This document shows, piece by piece, positions 7,550-14,110 of a stretch of DNA of 64,000 nt. The notes under the pieces were generated by a model. The model searched no databases and had not been told where the DNA came from. It saw only the letters and a program-made list of their open reading frames with translations. Where the stretch lies: positions 124,001-188,000 of the forward strand of contig NZ_CAJXYQ010000007.1 in the NCBI RefSeq assembly GCF_913063105.1. Reading direction: 5' to 3'. Numbering within the stretch: the stretch's first letter is position 1; the number at the start of each line of letters is the position of its first letter. The stretch is from an uncultured Draconibacterium sp. (lineage in GTDB: Bacteria > Bacteroidota > Bacteroidia > Bacteroidales > Prolixibacteraceae). The position numbers and the translations under genes were made by a program.

Positions 7550-8536
7550 TTAATTAGATGGCACGGTAGGCAAACTCTTTGGATTTGAATCGTATCCCCA
7601 GTGATTTGTTACGCCACCTGCTTCCCAAAAAGAATTTGTATGACTCATTCCGTTCATTCCGAAAGTAAGACTATAGGCATCAAAACCTAAAACATTAAGG
7701 TAGGCAGTAAGAACTGCCGAAGTTTGTCCGGTATAGCAATAGGTAACTACTTTCCCATTCGGATCAAGTTTGCTGCAATCATCAATCATCAGTGGGTTTA
7801 CACGTACTGCACCATTAACATGGCCAAAACCTGAATAATGGTCGGCAGAAAAGTAATTATTGATATAGTAGTTTCCTGGCGTGGCCAGAACATCGGCACC
7901 CGAAGCTGTTTTAAAACCAGCAGCTACAACGGCCTCTACTCTTTCAGCTAAAATATCAGCTCCATTTGTTGAAGTACTTGTCCAATTGGGCGCATCAAAA
8001 CTTCCGGCAGAAGCCTCGCTTGTTGTCCAGTTACTTGAATTGGTTAAGTCTTTGCAATTTGGTGTCCACTTATCAAATTGGCTGTTCCAACCACTCATTC
8101 CCCATTTTAGTGCCTGCGCATCATGGTAGCCATACAAACGTAATAACGAAGTTGCATAACAGGCTGTTTGTCCGGTATAACAAACTACAATTATAGGCTT
8201 GTCTGCTCCGGCAGCTGCGGTAAGTATATCCTTAAAGGCTACGTTGTTTGCACCCTCAATATGAGCTGAGGCAAAATCTGCGGCCCCGCGAATATCCATA
8301 ATCCATTTTGATGAAAGATCACCATCGGCCGGAGCCCCCATAACAAATTTCTGATCGTCGGCATTTTTCAGCACGTGATCAATATCCATGTTGATAGACT
8401 TTAAATAACTGGTTAAGGTTTCGTATGCTAATGGTTCCGAACCTGAACAATCGCAGTCGTCTTCGTATTTACAAGAAGTAAAGGTAATTGATGCAAAAAT
8501 TGCAAGTAGTAATGTGTAAAAAATGTACTTTTTCAT
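7550..8536 (-). CDS. Rhodanese-domain lipoprotein with two CYTGQT active sites
   Basis: 328 residues. The signal ends in a lipobox-like FTSC with Cys22 as the likely lipidated residue. A cysteine-rich linker (EDDCDCSG) follows. Two rhodanese domains each keep the catalytic loop: VVCYTGQTA with Cys119 and TYCYTGQTS with Cys267. In contrast to the 280-residue rhodanese at 5492-6334, both domains therefore look active. The protein should be tethered to the inner or outer membrane facing the periplasm. It is first, or second after the small frame at 8560-8838, in a minus-strand set with the porin and the other rhodanese. A perfect FNR-type box lies about 430 bases upstream of its start. Confidence 0.88.
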   Translation of the reverse strand: MKKYIFYTLLLAIFASITFTSCKYEDDCDCSGSEPLAYETLTSYLKSINMDIDHVLKNADDQKFVMGAPADGDLSSKWIMDIRGAADFASAHIEGANNVAFKDILTAAAGADKPIIVVCYTGQTACYATSLLRLYGYHDAQALKWGMSGWNSQFDKWTPNCKDLTNSSNWTTSEASAGSFDAPNWTSTSTNGADILAERVEAVVAAGFKTASGADVLATPGNYYINNYFSADHYSGFGHVNGAVRVNPLMIDDCSKLDPNGKVVTYCYTGQTSAVLTAYLNVLGFDAYSLTFGMNGMSHTNSFWEAGGVTNHWGYDSNPKSLPTVPSN

Positions 8537-8559
8537 TGTAATAAAATTTTAGGTTATTG

Positions 8560-8838
8560 TCAAGTATTACATCCCCGGTTGTTTCTGTTTTTGAAAATGA
8601 TTTCATGTCCGGCTTGTACTACATTATTTTTCTTGTGAATTAAAATGGTTGAGTTCATTAGAGCTGAGCTCCAATTGGTTGAATTGTTGAAAATGATTAA
8701 AGGAAAAAACTGTTGAATGGCACCGCCCAATAAAGCTTGTACGGCTGAGAAGAACCTGCTTATTGCATTATGAAAGATGCCTGATTGGGTAACAAATAAC
8801 ACCAAGCCTAACACCATTTGGATGAATGCCTTTCCCAT
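8560..8838 (-). CDS. Possible 92-residue membrane-associated protein, unrecognised
   Basis: A small open frame ending 23 bases before the rhodanese lipoprotein gene. Its N-terminus is hydrophobic (AFIQMVLGLVLFVTQSG) and a second apolar stretch follows (QALLGGAIQQFFPLIIF); the tail is polar and basic. I do not recognise a family. A minus-strand TATTTTTG element at 8882-8889 gives a transcript that would begin about 35 bases upstream, which supports expression. Alternatively the stretch is simply a long leader of the rhodanese gene. No catalytic motif is visible. Confidence 0.35.
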   Translation of the reverse strand: MGKAFIQMVLGLVLFVTQSGIFHNAISRFFSAVQALLGGAIQQFFPLIIFNNSTNWSSALMNSTILIHKKNNVVQAGHEIIFKNRNNRGCNT

Positions 8839-8881
8839 GTCCTTGATAAGTTTAAAAATTTGATTCGTTTTAATAACAGTT

Positions 8882-8889
8882 CAAAAATA
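8882..8889 (-). promoter_or_regulatory. Probable -7 promoter element upstream of the rhodanese/porin set
   Basis: The minus strand reads TATTTTTG, an exact TAnnTTTG match, 43 bases before the 92-residue frame and about 345 bases before the rhodanese lipoprotein start. The -33 element at the expected distance is weak (a T-rich run), so activator help would be plausible. Confidence 0.45.
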
Positions 8890-8966
8890 AGAGGCGAACG
8901 TGGAAATAAAGAAAAATTTCTATGTTAGCGACTCAAGCTTAAATCAGTTCGTTCTCATGTTTAAAT

Positions 8967-8980
8967 TTGATTCAAATCAA
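8967..8980. promoter_or_regulatory. Perfect FNR-type operator TTGAT-N4-ATCAA
   Basis: TTGAT (8967-8971), a TCAA spacer and ATCAA (8976-8980) form the exact consensus bound by FNR-like regulators whose recognition helix has the E-xx-S-R motif. It lies 70 bases before the Crp/Fnr gene starting at 9051 and about 85 bases upstream of the minus-strand promoter at 8882-8889. It could serve either direction. Both Crp/Fnr proteins encoded next to it carry E-xx-S-R. Confidence 0.75.
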
Positions 8981-9033
8981 ATACTAATTTGATTTATTAA
9001 GCAATTGTTAATTTTTATATATATTCGCCTTTC

Positions 9034-9040
9034 AAGGAGG
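9034..9040 (+). promoter_or_regulatory. Strong Shine-Dalgarno sequence, unusual for this phylum
   Basis: AAGGAGG lies 10 bases before the ATG at 9051. Nearly all other genes in the window have A/T-rich leaders without such a site, so this start is unusually well marked. Confidence 0.7.
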
Positions 9041-9050
9041 AAATAATTTT

Positions 9051-9740
9051 ATGCCGTTATCAAAAGCAAATAAATGCCTGGGATGTACCTGTATGTCTGC
9101 ACCTTTTAAAACCCTTTCAACAGAGGAGCTTATCCAGATTAACAGAAACAGGGTAGAAATAAATTTCAAGAAGGGAGAAACTATTGTTAAAGAAGGTGCA
9201 CTTGCCGGCCACATTGCCTATGTAAAGAGCGGACTGGTAAAGGTTTGCCGCACCCACTCGAACGAAGAACTTGTTTTGGCACTCGAAAGCCGCGGAAAAC
9301 TTTTGGGCTTGCACGCCATATTTAATCAAAACATATACAATTACTCGGTTTACGCCTGCGAGGATATTAGCGTGTGTTTACACGATATAAATGCTATCTC
9401 AAGTTTTATTAAAAGCAATTGTAATTTCGGATCGGAGATTATGCGGCATCTGAGCGATGAAATATTATTTTCTCACGAGCGCATGGAAAGCCTGGCGCTA
9501 AAACAATTACACGGGCGCTTTGCCGACATATTACTTTGTTTAAGTCTAAGAATTTACAAACGTAAATCGTTTAAAATTCCACTATCGAAAAAAGACCTGG
9601 CCGGAGTTACCCGCATGTCGCAGGAAAGCTTATCGCGGGTGATTAAAGAATTTACAAAAGATAAAATTATCGAATTTAAAGGCAACCAAATCACTATTCT
9701 TGATTACGACAAAGTAAGACACTTAAGCCAGGTGGGTTAA
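9051..9740 (+). CDS. Crp/Fnr family transcriptional regulator with N-terminal CxxCxC
   Basis: 229 residues. Three cysteines cluster at the N-terminus (Cys9, Cys12, Cys14 in KCLGCTC), recalling FNR proteins that bind an iron-sulfur cluster there; further cysteines at 66, 103 and 109 could supply a fourth ligand. A cyclic-nucleotide-binding-type beta-roll follows (about 20-120), then a long dimer helix and a C-terminal winged helix. The recognition helix reads MSQESLSRVIKEF, with Glu192, Ser195 and Arg196 in the positions that contact TTGAT half-sites in FNR. The start is fixed by the AAGGAGG site. A perfect TTGAT-N4-ATCAA box upstream suggests autoregulation. Sensing of oxygen or redox state is inferred. 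Confidence 0.9.
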   Translation: MPLSKANKCLGCTCMSAPFKTLSTEELIQINRNRVEINFKKGETIVKEGALAGHIAYVKSGLVKVCRTHSNEELVLALESRGKLLGLHAIFNQNIYNYSVYACEDISVCLHDINAISSFIKSNCNFGSEIMRHLSDEILFSHERMESLALKQLHGRFADILLCLSLRIYKRKSFKIPLSKKDLAGVTRMSQESLSRVIKEFTKDKIIEFKGNQITILDYDKVRHLSQVG

Positions 9741-10432
9741 CCTTTTTGACGAATCTCTTCGAGTCTTTCTTCGTTTAAAATGGTTAAAACATTGTTTTTC
9801 AATTTAATTATTCCCATATCCTGAAACTCTTTTAAAATGCGCGAAACACTTTCTCGTGAGGTGCCAATCAGGGAAGCTATTTCGGTTTGGGTAAGGTTGA
9901 CTGCGAATGAGTTTGAACCATATACTTCATGTGCAAAATAGTGAATGGCATTGGCAAACCGGCCAGGTAACTGTTGTTGCACATTTTTTACCAACCGATC
10001 GAAATAATTCATTTCATCGTTAAAAACTGTTGATAATACCTTTAGTGCAAATTCTCCGTTTTGTTTTAAAAGTCGGGTAAAACATTGCCGGTCAATAAAA
10101 CATACTTCAGATGGACTAATAGTAATGGCCGAAAAGTAATTGGTTTTTAACGTATCATCCAGATTTTGTAAACCAATATACGATCCCTTTTTTGAAATAC
10201 TGAGAATAAAATCCCTGGCTCCGGCTCCTTTTTTTACCAGCTTCACAAAACCTTCGCGCAGGTAAATAATGTGTTGCACCGGGCCTCCTTCTTTAAAAAT
10301 TAACTCTCCTTTATCGTAATTGGTTCTCGAACATCCCTCTTCTAACTGACACAGTTCTCCGGTATTTAATACCGAAACGGCACTTGATTTTAGGGTACAA
10401 TCAACACAACTATTCGTTAGTAAATTCATCAA
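9737..10432 (-). CDS. Second Crp/Fnr family regulator with N-terminal CxxC
   Basis: 231 residues, converging on the previous regulator with a 4-base overlap of the two stop regions. The N-terminus has CVDC (Cys9, Cys12), with two more cysteines at 28 and 34 that could complete a metal or iron-sulfur site. The beta-roll is followed by a winged helix whose recognition helix is TSRESVSRILKEF: Glu194, Ser197, Arg198 match the FNR pattern and Arg193-Glu194 also resembles CRP. The start could be either of two adjacent ATG codons; the upstream one is used here. A CRP-like dyad lies 13 bases upstream, in a place suited to autorepression. The signal sensed is unknown. Confidence 0.9.
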   Translation of the reverse strand: MMNLLTNSCVDCTLKSSAVSVLNTGELCQLEEGCSRTNYDKGELIFKEGGPVQHIIYLREGFVKLVKKGAGARDFILSISKKGSYIGLQNLDDTLKTNYFSAITISPSEVCFIDRQCFTRLLKQNGEFALKVLSTVFNDEMNYFDRLVKNVQQQLPGRFANAIHYFAHEVYGSNSFAVNLTQTEIASLIGTSRESVSRILKEFQDMGIIKLKNNVLTILNEERLEEIRQKG

Positions 10433-10444
10433 TCAAACTATTGG

Positions 10445-10460
10445 TGTAATTTATATCACA
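10445..10460. promoter_or_regulatory. CRP-like dyad TGTAA-N6-TCACA before the second Crp/Fnr gene
   Basis: TGTAA and TCACA separated by six bases differ from the CRP consensus TGTGA-N6-TCACA at one base. The site ends 13 bases from the regulator's start codon on the minus strand, and lies about 80 bases before the small membrane gene at 10538. Repression of the regulator gene is a reasonable reading. Confidence 0.45.
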
Positions 10461-10537
10461 ATTATACGAGATTTCTTTCACAATGTTTAATGAACCATGG
10501 CTCTTTATTTGCCGTATACTTGTAAAAACATTTAGCC

Positions 10538-10741
10538 ATGAATAAAATTTTAACACTTATTTGCTACAACTTAAGCCTCTGGGGAATTCTGGGCTTTTTT
10601 GCTACCATAATTCTGGGTTTTTTGGCGTGTTGTGCCAATTTACCTGTTAAGGTGTTTTACATTGCACTTGGCATTTTTGCGCTAATCGGAATTACAGCTA
10701 CTTCAATTTGCGTTGCACGCGGATGTAAAAAAGCAAAATAA
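10538..10741 (+). CDS. Small two-helix membrane protein, unrecognised
   Basis: 67 residues with two predicted membrane segments (about 14-32 and 37-58), a CC pair between them and a basic end (RGCKKAK). No family is recognised. It is divergent from the second Crp/Fnr gene and shares its upstream region, including the CRP-like dyad, so it may belong to the same response. It is too small for an enzymatic role to be read from sequence. Confidence 0.6.
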   Translation: MNKILTLICYNLSLWGILGFFATIILGFLACCANLPVKVFYIALGIFALIGITATSICVARGCKKAK

Positions 10742-10780
10742 AAGTTTCGCAAAACAGTTCTTCTTGAATAGTAAAATATG

Positions 10781-10803
10781 AAAAGCGGCATAACGGCTTT
10801 TTA
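10781..10803. terminator. Weak bidirectional terminator between convergent genes
   Basis: AAAAGC and GCTTTTT flank a 10-base loop between the convergent genes ending at 10741 and 10812. The stem is short and A/T-rich, so terminator strength is uncertain. Confidence 0.4.
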
Positions 10804-10811
10804 ATTGTACA

Positions 10812-11540
10812 CTATTTGAGGTTTCTCAATCGTACCTCCGTTTCATCGTGGTTTTTTAATAATACAAGCAGCTCTTCGGTATTTGTATCTCCAAAGTGAT
10901 AAGGATAAAGCACTTTGGGTTTAAACATTTTTGTTGCTTCAGCTACCATTTCAGGGGTCATGGTGTAGGGCAGATTCATGGGTAAAAAAGCCACGTCAAT
11001 ATTTTTTAATTCTGCCATTTCAGGAATAATTTCGGTATCGCCGGCCACATACACTTTTTTATCACCAAAATACAGTACATAACCATTCCCCACACCTTTT
11101 GGATGAAAGGGTTTACCCGGTTCGCGCTCGTGTTTAATATTGTAGGCAGCTACAGCTTCAATTTTAATTCCGGCAAATGCTCCTGTTTCGCCATTGGCCA
11201 ATACCGCAGTTCCCGTATATTTTTCAGTACATTTTTTTGTGAGCACCACTTCAGTCCCTTCCTTTTTAACCGCATCAATGGATTTCGCATCAAGGTGGTC
11301 GCCATGTTCATGTGTTACCAAAACAAGATCGGCTTTGGGCATCTTCGAATAATCAGCATACCACGAAACAGGATCAATATGAATTACTTTGCCATTAAAT
11401 TCCATCATTAGTGTTCCGTGTCCAATAAAAGTAATTTCCAAATCTCCTTCCGCTGTTTTAAAAGTATCCTTTTCGAATTTAGATGCTTGTGCGAAAAAAG
11501 CCAATAGAAGTAAAAAGAACAGTAATTTTAGTTTTTTCAT
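10812..11540 (-). CDS. Secreted metallo-beta-lactamase-fold hydrolase (UlaG-like)
   Basis: 242 residues with a signal peptide (hydrophobic run ending FFAQAS, residue 20). The metal-binding motif THEHGDH occupies residues 76-82, and later ligands are supplied by GDTE (in VYVAGDTEIIPE) and the C-terminal YPYHFGDT. The sequence resembles the YtnP/UlaG-like branch of the metallo-beta-lactamase fold, often annotated as metal-dependent hydrolase. Substrates in this branch vary (lactones, phosphodiesters), and no specific one can be assigned. The exported location is unusual for UlaG itself. It is monocistronic and divergent from the GH97 gene. Confidence 0.87.
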   Translation of the reverse strand: MKKLKLLFFLLLLAFFAQASKFEKDTFKTAEGDLEITFIGHGTLMMEFNGKVIHIDPVSWYADYSKMPKADLVLVTHEHGDHLDAKSIDAVKKEGTEVVLTKKCTEKYTGTAVLANGETGAFAGIKIEAVAAYNIKHEREPGKPFHPKGVGNGYVLYFGDKKVYVAGDTEIIPEMAELKNIDVAFLPMNLPYTMTPEMVAEATKMFKPKVLYPYHFGDTNTEELLVLLKNHDETEVRLRNLK

Positions 11541-11676
11541 GGCCTTAAGTTTAAAATTTACTGAAAGATAGGTATAAAATCATTTCTTTGCATAAGTTAG
11601 CAGAAAACAAAATTTCTCTTTCAAAAGAAAGTTGTAAGCAATTGTATTTTTTACACTTAATTATAAACCAACTAAT

Positions 11677-13626
11677 ATGAAAACCTTATTTTTAATGGTC
11701 ATTCTTACCGCCTTTAGCTTCTTGCTTTCGGCAAAAGATTACACGCTTGAATCCCCATCGGGAAAAGTACAAATTAAAGTAGCCATCGCCGATCAAATCT
11801 CCTATTCGGTTTTATTGGATGATCGGGTGATAATTGCTCCGTCGCAGATTTCGATGGAAATTAGTGATGGAACGATATGGGGAAAAGATGCCAAAGTACG
11901 TAAAGCCAAAACCACATCGGTTTCGCAGGAAATTACGCCGGTGGTTCAACGCAAATACGCCAAAATCCAGGATGAATACAAGCAGTTGACACTCAACTTT
12001 AAGGACTACTCCTTACAGTTCAGAGCTTACGATGAAGGTGCTGCTTACCGCTGGGTTTCTGCCAAAGACGGAGAATATAAAGTTAATAGCGAATTGGCGA
12101 GCTTTGTGTTTCCAAACGATTGCGGGCTTTGGTTTCCTGAAGAGGAAAGCATGTACTCGCACCAGGAACGCGAATACCTGCGCGAAAAACTTTCGGACAT
12201 CGGGACCGAGCGTTTTGCTTCAACAGGTTTGTTGGCGGATTGCGGAAACGGCGTTAAAACATACATCTCGGAATCGAACCTGATGGACTACCCCGGTATG
12301 TTTCTGCGGGGTTGCGATAAAAACGATAAAGCACTTGTTGGAAAATTTGCAGGCGTGGTTTTAGAAACCGAACAAACCAGCGACCGCGATGTAAAACCAA
12401 CAAAGTATGCCAACTACATTGCCGAATGTATGGGACCACGCGAGTTCCCCTGGCGGGCAATCGTAATTTCGGAAAACGACGCCCAATTGGTACAAAGCGA
12501 ACTGATTTACAAACTGGCTCCCGAGTGCAAAATTGAAAACACCAACTGGATAAAACCCGGCAAAGTAGCCTGGGATTGGTGGAATGCCAACAACATTTAC
12601 GGGGTTGACTTTGTAGCCGGTGTAAACACTCAGACTTATAAATATTACATCGATTTTGCATCGGAATACGGATTAGAATACATTATTCTTGACGAGGGCT
12701 GGTATGTGCTTTCCGATATAATGCAGTTAGAGAAAGACATGGATGTAAAAGCACTAATCGACTACGGGAAAGAAAAAAATGTTGAAGTTATTCTTTGGGT
12801 GGTATGGAAAGCATTGGATGACAAACTGGAGGAAGCATTGGATCAGTTTCAGGCATGGGGTGCTGCCGGTATAAAAATTGACTTTATGCAACGCGACGAC
12901 CAGTGGATGGTAAATTTTTACGAAAAAATTGCTGCCGAATGTGCCAAACGCGAGCTGCTGGTTGATTACCACGGTGCCTACAAGCCGAGTGGCCTGGACC
13001 GGGCCTACCCAAATGTGATTTCGTACGAAGGAGTGAAAGGCCTTGAAAATGCCAAATGGAGCAACCTACCCGACCCCGAGCACAATGTAACACTGCCGTT
13101 TACACGTATGGTTGCCGGGGCTATGGACTTTACTCCGGGAGCAATGATTAACCGAAACAAAACCAACTTTAACGATGTGTTTACCCAGCCCATGAGCCCC
13201 GGAACCCGTTGTCATCAGTTGGCGATGTACCCAGTTTTTGAAAGCCCGCTGCAAATGCTGGCCGATAATCCATCGAACTACTACCGCGAACCAGAGTGTA
13301 TGGAATTTCTTTCGGCAGTGCCATCGGTGTGGGACGATACCAAAGTGCTGGCAGCAAAAGTTAGCGATTACATTGCCGTGGCACGTCGCTCGGGAGACAC
13401 ATGGTACGTGGGTGCCATGACCGACTGGGACGCGCGCGAACTGGAACTTAACATGGATTTTTTGGGAGAAGGAGCTTACACCATAAAAGTGTGGAAAGAT
13501 GGCCTTAACGCCGATAAACATGCCAGCGATTTTGCGCAGGAAACACTGGAAGTAACCTCATCGTCAACAGTAAAAGTTAAAATGGCACCCGGTGGTGGCT
13601 GGGCGGCTATAATAAAGAAGAAGTAA
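11677..13626 (+). CDS. Glycoside hydrolase family 97, probable retaining alpha-galactosidase type
   Basis: 649 residues, normal length for GH97. A signal peptide ends near LLSAKD (residue 19). The N-terminal GH97_N beta-sandwich (about 22-270) precedes the catalytic barrel with the conserved AWDWWNANNIYG and YIILDEGWY motifs, and a C-terminal beta domain ends the protein. In GH97, inverting alpha-glucosidases such as SusB have Gly where retaining alpha-galactosidases have an Asp nucleophile on strand 4. Here the segment is IKIDFM with Asp402, indicating the retaining type, and Glu451 in SYEGVKG is a good candidate acid/base. No SusC/SusD pair is adjacent, so it is not in a classical polysaccharide utilisation locus. 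Substrate remains inferred. Confidence 0.93.
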   Translation: MKTLFLMVILTAFSFLLSAKDYTLESPSGKVQIKVAIADQISYSVLLDDRVIIAPSQISMEISDGTIWGKDAKVRKAKTTSVSQEITPVVQRKYAKIQDEYKQLTLNFKDYSLQFRAYDEGAAYRWVSAKDGEYKVNSELASFVFPNDCGLWFPEEESMYSHQEREYLREKLSDIGTERFASTGLLADCGNGVKTYISESNLMDYPGMFLRGCDKNDKALVGKFAGVVLETEQTSDRDVKPTKYANYIAECMGPREFPWRAIVISENDAQLVQSELIYKLAPECKIENTNWIKPGKVAWDWWNANNIYGVDFVAGVNTQTYKYYIDFASEYGLEYIILDEGWYVLSDIMQLEKDMDVKALIDYGKEKNVEVILWVVWKALDDKLEEALDQFQAWGAAGIKIDFMQRDDQWMVNFYEKIAAECAKRELLVDYHGAYKPSGLDRAYPNVISYEGVKGLENAKWSNLPDPEHNVTLPFTRMVAGAMDFTPGAMINRNKTNFNDVFTQPMSPGTRCHQLAMYPVFESPLQMLADNPSNYYREPECMEFLSAVPSVWDDTKVLAAKVSDYIAVARRSGDTWYVGAMTDWDARELELNMDFLGEGAYTIKVWKDGLNADKHASDFAQETLEVTSSSTVKVKMAPGGGWAAIIKKK

Positions 13627-13653
13627 TATACTGAGAAGTGAGTAATGAGAAAG

Positions 13654-13691
13654 ATGCCATCCTTGAACATTTTTTTGGATGGCATTTTTTC
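13654..13691 (+). terminator. Intrinsic terminator after GH97
   Basis: A perfect 9-bp stem (ATGCCATCC and GGATGGCAT) around a 14-base loop is followed by six T residues, 28 bases after the stop codon. Confidence 0.85.
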
Positions 13692-14110
13692 TTTCTATTT
13701 CGGAAGATACAGCTTTACATTCGGCCGATAGCCTTTATCTTCTGCCAGATAATAATTCTACCCCGCAAGAGGAACATCATCTGACGTAAGATAGCCTCCA
13801 TCTTCCATAAGATTACCTTCATCTTTTGAAAGATATACTTACCGGAACATCAGTTTATGATAATCTTACATAAGATGAAGCCAAATAACCATAAGATGTA
13901 ATACATCTTTTATAAGATGATCTTGTTACCCCATCCGATAGCCTTTCTCTGACACAAGAAAAGCTTAAGTCGAACAGACTAATCCTTCACCCTCATTTTT
14001 CGGGCACCTCCTTTTACAAAAAAAACGATTTGCTGGGCAGCAAAAAATGCCATCCCATTTGAGAATACTCAGCGGAATGGCATTTCTTTAACTAAACTGG
14101 TTCAGTTCTT
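13692..14110. other. Gene-free stretch between GH97 and the M56 gene
   Basis: About 420 bases without a gene. The first 270 are the 21-bp array. The remainder (13963-14110) shows a second GCCAT-rich inverted pair near the M56 stop: ATGCCATCCCATTTGAG at 14048-14064 and GGAATGGCATTTC at 14074-14086, which on the minus strand may form a terminator. Confidence 0.6.
13701..13962 (-). repeat. Degenerate 21-bp tandem repeat array, copy A
   Basis: Read on the minus strand, hexamers of the form TATCTT (variants CATCTT, AATCTT, TATCGG, TATCTG, AAACTG, CCTCTT) recur every 21 bases through at least 12 successive units without a phase slip. Each unit often continues with ATGG and contains AGAT. One reading frame gives a heptad of the form Y/H/N-L-x-x-D-x-x, but it is broken by several stop codons. 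The array lies between the GH97 terminator and the M56 gene end. A copy with the same order of units lies in opposite orientation at 48812-49133; positions 13887-13918 match that copy over 32 identical bases. Confidence 0.85.
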
